NCBI RefSeq assembly: GCF_042477335.2
Contig: NC_091246.1
Location: 252,741,001-252,805,000 of the forward strand
DNA length: 64,000 nucleotides
Direction: 5' to 3'
DNA from: Ovis canadensis
Taxonomy: Eukaryota; Chordata; Mammalia; Artiodactyla; Bovidae
The notes under the pieces: generated by a model
Told to the model about the DNA's origin: nothing
What the model saw: the letters and a program-made list of their open reading frames with translations, nothing else
Database searches by the model: none
Made by a program: the position numbers and the translations under genes
Shown here: positions 38,401-50,400 of the stretch, piece after piece
Layout of the letters: the number at the start of each line of letters is the position of its first letter
Numbering within the stretch: position 1 is the first letter of the stretch

Positions 38401-41400
38401 TAAAAATTATATTGATATTTGGATCAGTTTTTATTGTTAGGGAGATCTTGAAAGTGAAAGAGTGAAGTCGCTTAGTCGTTTCCGCATCTTTGCAACTCCA
38501 TGGACTGTAGCCTACCAGGCTCCTCTGTCCATGGGATCTCCATGGGAGCTCTTGAGGCAGTACCAAAAACTCCTGCCTCTGAGATTGCTGTTTTTGCTTC
38601 TTGTAGGAAGCCTGTGCCCTTCAGTATTACTTCTTGATACTGTGGAGGATCCTGGGCATTTTGCCACCATCAAAAACTTACATGAACCAGTTGGCCATGA
38701 ACTCGCCGGAGATGAGTGAGTGTGACATCCTGCACACCCTGCGGTGGTCGTCCCGCCTCCGGATCAGCTCCTATGGCAACTGGATAAAGGTGCTGCTGAG
38801 CCCGCTGCTGTGGGGTGGTAGTCAGCAGGCTCTGATGTGGGAAACTTAAGTGTAAGGCTGAGGGGGAAGCCTTAGACCCTGCCTGTTTTGCTCTCCTGAA
38901 CACTTTTTTCTTGCTGTAAATAGGACCACCTTATCAAACAGGGAATGAAGGCTGAACATGCTGGTCCTCTCCTAGAACTGGCGTCCAGCAAGTGCAGCTC
39001 CGTGAAATACGACGTTGCCATTGTAGAGGAGTACTTTGCCCGACAGGTGTGTGAGCTTGGGGTCCGTACTGGCAGAGCTTGGCTTACACTGTGGGTTTGG
39101 TTTTTTTTTTTTTTTTTTTGCCACAACTAACTAAGATCTTGGGTCTCTTTTAAAGATCTCGTCCTTCTGTAGCATCGACTGTACCACCATCTTGCAGCTG
39201 CATGAAATTCCCAGCCTGCAGTCCATCTACACCCTGGACGCTGCTGTCTCCAAGGTCCAGGTCTCTCTGGACGAGCACTTCTCTAAGGTGGCCGCCGAGA
39301 CCGACCCGCAGAAGTCCTCTGAGGTCACCAAGAACCTGCTGCCTGCCACGCTGCAGCTCATTGACACCTACGCCTCTTTCACCAGGTGGGGCGGGCCGCC
39401 TGCCCAGAGATGTCAGAGATGGGGAATATAAATGCTTGGGTGGTTTACTTTCCTGTGTAAATATTTTCTAGCATTTTTCTTGTAGGATGCAAAGAGAGGT
39501 AATGCAGTTTTTCCAAACACTATCTTTCCTGTTATTCACTGAGGCGAAGCTCTTTAAGCCTCATGGGACATAGGCAGAGAAGACGTTTCTCACTCATTCG
39601 TCTGTCTGGCTGGGTCGGGCCTCAGTTGCAGCCCTCGGGGCCGTCCTCGTGTCCTGGGGCTCCTTCGTTGCGGCGTGCGGGCTCCGGAGCCTGCGGGCTC
39701 CCTACTTGCAGCGTGTGGGCTCTCTGGTTGTGGTGCAGGGCTTAGTTGCCCTTTGCCACGTGGGGTCTTAGTTCCCCGACTAGGGGTCAAACCCTCGTCT
39801 CTTGCATTGCAAGGCAGATTCCTAACCACTAGACCACCAGGGACTTTGAAATCCTGAGGAAAACCTTTTCTTAATGAGTTAGAGAGTATTTTGAAACCCA
39901 TTCCTTTCTATAATAAACATTGCAAATTGCACACCTGTAGACTTCTTTGTTTATTTTGCATAGTGTTTAAATATTTTAGAATTCATTTTCAGTGCATAAA
40001 AATTGGTAGTTTATTCACCATTCACAAGATGTCTGGCTTTTCTTCCATTGGAAGGATGGCAAAACTGTGCCTGTCTTCCCATGTGACAGAGCAAACTGCG
40101 GCTGAGGACTGGGTGCTTCTCCTTCGCTGTTCTGACCTGGCCCTTTTTCGCTCACTTGCTTTTACTGGTCCCTGTAGGATTTTACTCTCCAGTTCCTGTT
40201 TTATGGGACGTTGTTGCTGACAGGGACTTGGAGCATTGTAAAACTTCACCTGTCTTTCACTGTGAATGCCTTGCAGTGGACAGAGGACTGTCGCTTGAGG
40301 CAGACTGTTTGGACAGGTGTGAGCAGTAACCTTGAGCAGCAACGACGAGTGCTCGCTATGGGCCAGCTAGGGCTCCAGGCGCGGGGGCATAGCAGCCAGC
40401 AGCGCCGATGAGCCAGCGCCCTGTGAGAGTGTCGGGGCGCGAATCGGCCCATGGCTGACAGCACACGTTCCTGAGGTGTTGTTTGTTTGTTTTTTAAAGA
40501 AAAAAAGAATACTTCTCAGAGCCTGTGATATGTACAACGCCTGAGGCCAGGACAAGTAGGGTAGATAATGTTTTGTGAGCATTTCCAAGGATGGCATGTA
40601 CCCAAAGGGGCAGGCACTGTCAGCTACATTTAGAGGATCAGGAAACTGAGCTACAGGTTCTCCATTTGTCTAGGGTTGTTTTTTTCCCTAACCAGAATGT
40701 CACTAGGTTCCTTCAGCTTTGGCATATAGCTCCCTCTTTTTCCCTCCAGAGCCTATTTGCTACAGAACTTTACTGAGGAGGGATCCACGGAAAAGCCTTC
40801 CCAGGAGAAATTGCGCGGCTTTGCTGCGGTTTTGGCTATCGGCTCTAGTAGGTGCAAGGCGAACACTCTGGGTAAGTGAGCGTGCTTTTGAATAAGACTG
40901 GTAATGCTGGTGTGGCTGGTAGTGCTGCTCCTCTCCCTGGCTGCCTGTTTACCACATTTACCATTTATTGGGATCTTCCTGTGTGTCAAGCATTGACATA
41001 GGTTGATCTGTTTTGACCTTTGCAGTAATCCTATGAGGTAAGTTTTATTATCATCCCCCATTACCCATTAGGAAACTGAGACTTAGGCTATTTGCCCATA
41101 TCCTACATTTTGCAAGTGGCAGAGCTGGAATCCAAGCCAAGATCAGTTGGTACCAAGGTGTTAAGCTCTTTGACTGTTGGAAAGATCTTTGTTCTCCTTT
41201 CCATTTATAGAGATTAGGAAGACTATTGAGCTACTGCTTTGTGCTTGGGAAAACATCTTCCTTGTGTTAGGAATGGTCTGATAGAAATTTGGGATGGGAA
41301 ATCAGAAGGACTTGAGCAGGATTGGCGTTAAGTGTGATAGTTACCCTTTAAAATGTACAGGCATTTGTATATTCCTGCATTTCAAGGTTTAAGTACCCTT

Positions 41401-44400
41401 TTAATGTTCAGATAGTCTCACTTTTAGAAATTTAATTTCATTACTTCATTGACTACTGTTCTTAATGTGCACTAATGTTCCCTGCCCTCAAGATCTGTGT
41501 TACGGAGAAAAGAGATGGAAGTGCTGCCTGTTCGTAGAGGGTCTGGATGTTGTGTAGTGACTCACCCTCACTTTGCGTCTTGTGTTCAGTTGTCTTCTTT
41601 ACTCCAAGGTTAGAGAGTGAATATGAGGGGCAGTGAGAATCTTATAATTGAGATTGTTAGTTGTTAAGCAGTTAGTAGTTTCTTGGACATGGTGCTGCTT
41701 TTAAACACGCTTCTAAGCTCTCTTAGTAATTATTTTGACAACCTGGGCTATAGTGTGTTTCTCTCTGCATTTGGGGTTGGCTTTTAAAATGCTGTGTGTC
41801 CTTCTCTCTCTCTCTCTTTCTTGTGATGATTCCTTGTCCTTTCTGTTGCCTCCAGGTCCAACGCTGGTTCAGAATCTACCATCATCAGTTCAGACTGTGT
41901 GTGAATCCTGGAACAATATCAGCACCAACGAGTTTCCCAACATTGGGTCCTGGGTGAGTGTCCATCTGTCCGGGAGTAGAACTTTGGAGCCCTGTTTGGT
42001 TTCTGCGTTCTGTTCTTATTCTTTAGGCTTAAGCTGGCTCCCGAGAGATCTTACCGTGCCGCAGTAGTAGTTGCTGTGGCTGAGCCCGTAGTCAGGTCCT
42101 TGAATTACCCAAATGATACTCATCATCACTTTGCCAGGAATAAGAAGTATGTAATTGTGTTATAGGATAGCCACTTTATTACAGCAATACAGGGCTGTGA
42201 ATAGCATATGTCCATCTATACACTGTTGTTTTCACTGAGTCTAGGCTGCAGTACTAAATGGTCTGTGGCTGGTTGAATCCATGGATGTGGAACTGCACGT
42301 ACGGAGGGCTAACTGTAATGTATACATGGATTTTCGACTGCATGGATGGTCAACACCCCAACCCCTGTGGTATTCGAGGATCAACTGCTAGGACCCTCAG
42401 GCTCTTCATCTGTTAAACACTGGGAGGTGAAGATCAAGGATATTAGATGGAAAGTGCCTAGCACATTTTCTGGCACGTGGATTGTCAGTAAATGTTAACT
42501 GTTTCCTTTCCCTTTTAGGTTCTATGTCAAGAACCTGCCCCTTCTGCCATAATTTTATGGGGCAGCATTTAAGTTCTCTGGGCTTTCAGAAGACTGCTGA
42601 AGCTTCTGTCAGTCCCCTTGACCTTCCCGTGTGCCGTCCTCAGACTAACCTCTGTTAACAGATTATTGTGTTATTCCAGTTCTTTGGGAAAACCAAGTGT
42701 TATAATCTTATTATCCTTGCTTTGTAATCGTGACCTCTATTTACATCACCCGGAGCTGTAGTGCAAGGATAATTAAGATATTTGTAATGGGGAATCAGAT
42801 GCATTGTGAAATCCTGATCTTTCCCTTATTAGAGGCAAACAAGCATAGTTTTAATATTAAATATAATATATCCTAATTCTTTGAAAAGTGGTATTGGGTG
42901 TCTTAACTTTGTAGTAACTAAATTTTAGCTCAACTTTACCTTTTCTGTTTCAAAGACCTGGTTTCCTTGTGGCTGCGCCGGCTCCTCCTTGCTGTGCGGG
43001 CTTCTCTCTAGTTGCAGTGAGGGGGATGGCCCTTTGCTGTGGCACGCAGGCTCCTCGTTGCGGTGGCTTCCCTTATGGAGCTCGGGCTCTGGGGGATACA
43101 GGCCTCAGGAGCTGGGCTCCCAGGCTCTCCGGCACAGACTCAGTAGTGGTGGCACGTGGGCTGAGCTGCTCCCGGGCGTGTGGGGTCCTTCTGGACTAGG
43201 GTTCGAACCAGTGTATGCTGCACTGTGAGGTGGATACTAAACCGCTGAGCCACCAGGGTTGCCCTTTTAAAATTTTAACTCGTACTAACTAAAATTTGGT
43301 CACTGCTTCCTTCATTCACTCTGCTCCACTCCCTTCATTCACTCCGCTCCACTCCCTTCATTCACTCCGTTCCACTTTCCTTCCCAGGGTGACTCAGAGT
43401 GTATATTGAATGGAGTCCCTGTCTGTGAACCCCAGTGGGGTCTTCGATTTTTTCTTTGCTCGTGTAAGCATCTGGAGATGGATGGTCTCTCCATTTATGT
43501 CTGCTTTGCCTCCTTTCAGCGCAACGCCTTTGCCAATGACACCGTCCCTTCTGAGAGCTACATCAGTGCTGTGCAGGCTGCCCACCTGGGAACGCTCTGT
43601 GGCCAGAGTCTGCCCCTGGCTGCGTCCCTGAAGCACACCCTCCTCTCCCTGGTCAGGCTGACTGGAGACCTCATAGTGTGAGTACCAGCTGCGTAGCCCT
43701 GAGTGCTCTTCGCGCCTGCGCTCTGTCATAGCTGCAGGAAGACAGCGAGAGTTACATTAACTGCGTGGTAGTGCTTGTTTTGCCTGCTTCTATAGCAGAG
43801 AGAGCCTGTGGCTTTAGAGTGTGAGTGTCTCCCTGGAAGGATTTTGAACGTAGATGTGGAGGGCACCAGAGGACCTCCCCCTCTTTATGTGTAGAGTGTT
43901 TCAGAAAAAACACGCTGGCTTTAAATCATACTGTGACGTGGAAGTGCTCTGGGTTTAAGTTTTAAGGTGACAATGACGTATTTGAGGTCATGCTTCTCCA
44001 GGTTCATTGCAGAGCTCGGACATTGCCAGCGTGGGGACTAGGGCAGGCTTCCTGTACATGGGTCACGAGTAAAGTCTTGTGTCTCATTGCCTTAAAAGTG
44101 ATCCAGATTCCTGCCAGTTCTTCTAGAAAGGTTGTCTTGGAGGGTTACTAGCTTAGGTTGCAGTAAATTTTCCTTTCTAAGTATTACAGAATACATCTTA
44201 TGTAGTTAATTTAATGTTTTAATGAGTGGATTTTTCAAATGGAAATGATTTTAACTTCTGATACAGTGATGAGAAAGGAGACCATGAAGTAGCAAGACTG
44301 TGCCTGTGTGAAAAACAACTGTCCCGGGAAAAAAGCCCTTCTCAAGAAATGGCTGGATTGCCCTCTCCTCCCCTTGCAGCTGTTCAGAGTACATTCACTG

Positions 44401-47400
44401 ATTAGATTCTGTTTTCTTTGCTGAAGCTGGTCCGATGAGATGAACCCGGCACAAGTAATCCGGACACTGCTCCCCCTTCTTCTGGAGTCGAGCACTGAGA
44501 GTGTGGCTGAGATCAGCAGCAACTCCCTGGAGCGCGTCCTGGGCCCCGCGGAGTCTGATGAGTTCTTGGCTCGTGTGTATGAGAAGCTCATCACCGGCTG
44601 TTACAACATTTTGGCCAACCACGCGGACCCCAATAGGTGAGCCCGACTGGGGAGAGGCTGCCGGTCCCTGTGGCTTCCTGCTACTCCCGGTAAAAGACAC
44701 CAGCACTTGCTTCTCTCTGTCATTCATTAACAGCCTACAGTTGTGCCTTTTTGAAAAATTAAGTTTTGGTCATGTTGGTTACACTGGCTCTTTGCTGCTG
44801 CGCATGGGCTTTCTCTAGTTGCTGGGGAGCTGGCAGGTGGCTCCTCTTCGCTGCTGTGCGAGGACTTCCTGTTGCAGTGGCTTCTCATTGTGGAGCATGG
44901 GTTCTAGGGCGCGGGGATTTCAGTAGTTAGGTCTCAGGCTTAGTTGACCCAAGGGATGTGGGATCTTAGTTCCCAGACCAGGGATTGAACTTGTGTCCCC
45001 TACATTGGCAGGTGCATCCTTGATCCCTGGGCCACGAGGGAAGTCTCTGGTTGTGCTTTTTAATAGAAAGTTCTGTGTTTGTGTTCATTTTGCCTTCTTG
45101 AGGACACATACGGAAACTTACTTGGAATCCTCTCCTGTGATTCATCCTTAGGAACAAGCACGCTGCACTAGATGTGGTGATGTGTGCAAAGGAGCTTGAC
45201 ACAGTCTCTAACATTTTTGCCACTGTGCTTGTGAGATAAATGTTCTGCGGCATGAAGGTGGTCTCATTGCGCTCTTTGACCATGCTGGTGTAGGCCACGT
45301 TGATGTAGGCGAGTCTTAAAAGAGCAGTTGAGTACAGTTGTATCCCACTGAGAACTATATAGATAAACGGTTCCAGGTATTGGGATTTTCTGCCTTCTTC
45401 TTGTCAAGCAATCCAGGTTTTCACCAGAGGCTGCTGCTTTTTTTCCCTCTCTCCCTACTTCTCTTTTGTCACTCCTCCCTGCCTGCGAAGGCGGGAGACG
45501 TAGGTTCAGTTCCTGGGTCAGGAAGATCCCCTGGAGGAGGACGTGGCAACCCACTCCAGTACTCTTGCCTAGAGAAACCCATGGACAGAGGAGCCTGGGG
45601 GCCGCAGCCCATGGGGTCGCAGAGAAAAGTGACGTAGCATGCCTGCGTCTCCCACTTCCCTTACGCCCTCTCTCCCCCTCCAGTTCTTCCCTCCCTTCCC
45701 TCCTCTTCCTGATAGTTTGAGATAACAGCTCTGGTTCTTTGAACTCTTAGCTACTGACTGCATCACTTATCTCAGATTTTAGGAATTTTTTGTTCTATTG
45801 CAGTTTTAATTCCTCATTTATTTAGCAGCTGCTGTATGCCAGGGTTTATGCCAAGCTTTGACAAAATAAAACTAAATATTGCCCTCAAGGTGTAGCTGTA
45901 AATAGGCTTAGGATTTTTTTTAATAGTTTAAAATTGGGTTTTTTAAAATATATTTTAAAACCTTACTTTCGGCTGTGCTGGGTCTCTGTCGCTGTGTGGG
46001 CTTTCTCTGGTTGTGGGGAGTGGGGGCTGCTCTCTGCCTGTGGTTCGTGGGCTTCTCCTTGTGGCGGCTTCTCCTGTCGGGGGCACAGGATCCAGGGTGC
46101 TTGGGCTTCAGCAGTTGCGGCTTGTGGGCTTAGGAGTTGCACCTCCTGGGCTCCAGAGCACAAGCTCAGTGGTTGTGGTGCATGGGCTGAGTTGTCCCAT
46201 GGCAGGTGGGGTCTTCCCAGACCAGCAATCGAACCCGTGTCCCCTGCATCGGCAGGTGGGTTCTTTACTGCTGAGCCACCAGGGAAAGCCATAGACTTCT
46301 GAATTTTTAAAGGTAGTATTAGGACATCAAAGCAGCCCTTGTTTCTATAGTTAATTTTTCTTTTGGATTTTCAGTGGACTCGATGAATCCATCTTAGAGG
46401 AATGTCTCCAGTATTTGGAAAAGCAGCTGGAGAGCAGCCAGGCTCGTAAAGCTATGGAGGAATTTTTCTCTGACAGGTGAGCTCCGTTGCGTTCTTCTCA
46501 GTGAGGGTTTCTGAATGCCTTCCGGAAGCAAGGACTGTGTTGACCTGGTTGCTCTCTCGGGAAATACAAAAGCCTGCTTAGATGTTTGTACTTCCGGGAG
46601 GACTGGTTAGCTGCTGGCGCCTTGAGGTTATTGGTGAAGGGGGTTGTTTTTGACTCGCTGGCATTGTTGACTCACAGGTGACAGTTCTCCTAGAGGGGAT
46701 GAGATTGTGAGGAAATAGAAGAGGGTGCTTTTTATGTGACACTTAACATGATTCTTCTATTTTTTTCCCCTCCTGCCTTTCAGTGGAGAACTTGTGCAGA
46801 TCATGATGGCAACAGCCAATGAGAACCTCTCTGCTAAATTCTGTAACCGAGTTTTGAAATTCTTCACTAAACTCTTCCAGCTGAGTGAGTGGCAGCTTTT
46901 AATAATCTTCTTAGGGGAACTTTGATGTCCAGCTAATGACTGTGCCTATCTTCTGCCCGAGTGTAACTACGGCAGGAGAATGCTAACAAGTGGAGAGAAT
47001 TCCTCAGAGAAAGTTTGGAAGGAAGTCGAAGGCTTGCTTGGAGCCTTTCCCCCTTCCCTGGCTCACGGTCTGGGCCTCTTCCCTCCCCCCGCCCTCCTTC
47101 ACTGACTGTCGCCTCTCGCTCTGTCCCCAGCGGAGAAGAGCCCTAACCCGAGCCTCCTGCGTCTCTGCGGCTCCCTGGCCCAGCTGGCTTGCGTGGAGCC
47201 TGCGCGTCTCCAGGCATGGCTCACCCGCATGACTGCATCGCCCCCCAAAGATTCCGATCAGCTGGACGTGATCCAGGAGAACAGGCAGCTGCTGCAGCTG
47301 CTGACCACCTACATTGTTCGGGAAAACAGGTAGCGCGCCCGCGCTCATATCACGCGTTCCGACAGCCCCAGCAACAGGGCGAGAGTGTTTGCAGCTGTGC

Positions 47401-50400
47401 TTCCTTCAGCCGCAGTCAGTCCTGAAGCATTTGCAGCGATCCCGCAGCCCCCTCTCGATAGACTCAAGGACTCTAGCGTACCTCCTTGATTTTTCCCCTG
47501 AGGAAACTTCTGCAGTGGCTTCTCCTGGCAGTTGTAACACGTGTGATTGTTTTATGGTCTAGCAGCCCAAGTGCACGACTTGGCTTAGTGAGTGGTCATG
47601 CATTTAACGCTTAATTGTAAACGCTTCCTAGAAATTCTGAATTCTTACAAATTCAATACTGAGTCCTACTGAATATTTACCAGTGCGCTGTTTCTTTTCT
47701 ACCAGTCAAGTTGGGGAAGGTGTGTGTGCTGTGCTCTTGGGCACCTTGATCCCCATGGCAACAGAGATGCTGGCCAACGGTGATGGGACCGGTTTCCCTG
47801 AACTCATGGTTGTCATGGCTACCCTGGCGGGTGCAGGTCAAGGTGCTGGCCATCTTCAGCTTCATAATGCTGCTGTGGACTGGCTGAGTAGATGGTAAGA
47901 AGATGAAATGGGAGGGTTGCATCTGTATGTGACACTGTTGCTCTCAAGGGGGATAGTTAATTGCAGGCTATTTTTTTTGTAGCTCAGAGTGAGTACAAAA
48001 GAAACTTGAAGCTCTGTCTTTTTATTGGGGATTATTCACTGCAGATTCAGTCAGTTCACTTTAGATTTAATCTCTGCTCTTTTATTAGTAGAGTTTCTTA
48101 TTCATTATTCCTAGAAGTCTTGGGAAAGTGTACCAACTATCTCTGATAGGAACAGAACCCCCTAATCGCTGATGACCCATATAATTTCCAAAGAATGCCT
48201 GTATTCACTTTGTCTACAAATTGATGCAAGATCCATGGAAATGCTTCCGTTCTTTGGTTCCTTAGATGATTTTGTGTCCCATCTCCCCCGCTTTTTTTTA
48301 TTTGGCAGCAAGAAGTACCTGTCCCAGAAGAACGTGATTGAAAAACTGAACGCCGGCGTCATGCATGGAAAGGTGAGGGTGAGGGGCGGCGGCGGCCAGG
48401 GAGCGATGGAAGTCCCGTTGCTGTTGGTTTCTGTCCCTGGAGCCCCTGCAGAGGGGAGGCCCAGGGTCTCAAAGGCCTCGAAGTGTGCCAGTGCCAAGGG
48501 CACACCCACAGTCCTCTTCTTGGGGCAGGAAGTGAGCCCGAGGAAATGCTCTGCAAACAGACATCCAGCAGAATCCTTCTTAAAACAGTGAATTTCTGCC
48601 ATTTTTAGATATTGGCATTCTCTGGGAAATTGTTCGCTGCTCCTGCATCGGAATTGTGTGCTTGAGTGTCAAACGTGGGTTAGCGTTTACCTCCGCATCT
48701 CCAGTCCAGATGCTAGAATTGTTCACGTTATCTGGAGGCTCAGGCCACTGTGCTGAGAAGAAGGGTGGCAACTGGCAGAAACCTTGCATTCGAGCATTTT
48801 CTCGCTCCACCCAACCTGCGAGCCTGTCATTGTGGCTAATTTAAATGTTTTTCACTAATGGTTAAAAAAATGATTATGGCAGGGAAAAAAGCCAATGAGA
48901 GTTTACTCATGCTTTAATGTAGTCTTTTTATCTCTTTTCTTGAGGTGTAATTGACATAGAGTGTTAGTTTCAGGTTTACACTGTAGTGATTTAATGTTTG
49001 TATACATTGCAAAATGATCCAAGTCTAGTTAGTATCCATCTCCATACATAGTTAAGTTAGTATCCGTCTCCATACATAGTTAGATTAGTATCCATCTCCA
49101 TACATAGTTAGATTAGTATCCGTCTCCATACATAGTTAGATTAGTATCCGTCTCCATACATAGTTAAACTTTTTTCCTTGTAGTGAGAACTTTCAAGACC
49201 TACTCTCTTGGCCACTTTCAGATATGCATACATTAGCATTAACTCTAGTCTCCATGCTTGGCATCTCCTCTCCATGGCTTGCCTATTTTATGACTGGAAG
49301 TTTGTCTTTTGACTCACATCACCCGCCTCACTGAATCGCCCTCCTACCCCCGGCCTCTGGAACCACCACTCCGTTCTCTGTGTCAGTCTAGTTTTTCCTG
49401 AAGTGATTTTTGTGTCTGTTTCAACTTTATTCTCCTGGTTTATGTGGTACTTCATTTTATAAAATTTTAAAAAATATATTCATTTATTTAGCTGTGCTGG
49501 GTCCTTGTTGCTGCTTGGGCTTTCTCTAGTCACCGCAAGCAGGGGCTGCTCTCTGGGATCAGTGGCCTCTCTTGCCGTGGAAGCTGGGCCCCGGGGCTCG
49601 AGGGCTCCGGCAACTGCGGCTCCCAGGCTCTAGGGCACAGGCTCAGTAGCTGTGGCCCCCGCGCTCATTTGCTCCGTGGCTTGTGGGATCTTCCTGGATC
49701 AGGGACCAAACCCATGTCTGCTGCATTGGCAGGTGGATTCTTTACTACTGAATCGCCAGGGAAGCCCTATTTTATGATTTTTAAAGAGTCGTCTTTGTGC
49801 TTAAGGGGTGAATCATACTGATGGCATACAGTTTCTTTATTTTTTAAAGTTTTAAAGTTTTGGTCACGCCATGCAGCATATGGACTCTTAGTTCCCTGAC
49901 CAGAGGTCAGACCTACATCCCTTGCATTGGAAGTGCTGAATCCTAACCACTGGCCCCCCAGGGGAGTCCCTGTGCAGTTTATTGACCAGCTACTTGCTGT
50001 TGCGTGTGAAGAGCTAAGGAAATAGATAATTAAGACATGCTATTTTTCTTCTCTGCTTTTTGTGCTGTTCCTTGAGCTTTATTGGAAAAAGCGTGAGAAA
50101 ACACAGTTTGCATGGTGATGGAATGTGGAGAGCTGACCTTTCGTGGTGTGGTGGTCTTCTTTATAGCACGTGATAGTCCTCGAGTGCACGTGCCACATTA
50201 TGGCTTACTTGGCCGATGTCACCAATGCCCTGAGCCAGAGCAACGGCCAGGGGCCGAGTCACCTCTCCGTGGATGGCGAGGAGCGGGCGATCGAGGTGGA
50301 CTCCGACTGGGTGGAGGAGCTGGCAGTGGAAGAGGAAGACTCCCAGGCCGAGGACTCAGTAAGTGGAGTGACCACCACAGTCATGGCTGACCGGCACTCG

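Noticed and set aside
45060..45310. Antisense frame with protein-like sequence ([16 protein letters not shown]), considered as a processed pseudogene
   Set aside because: I could not match it to any protein, it merges into a Bov-A2, and it lacks a poly-A tail or other retrocopy sign. Left unassigned.
49026..49169. CRISPR-like array of regularly spaced repeats
   Set aside because: The 28-bp units are head to tail with no spacers, in a mammalian intron. It is a minisatellite.
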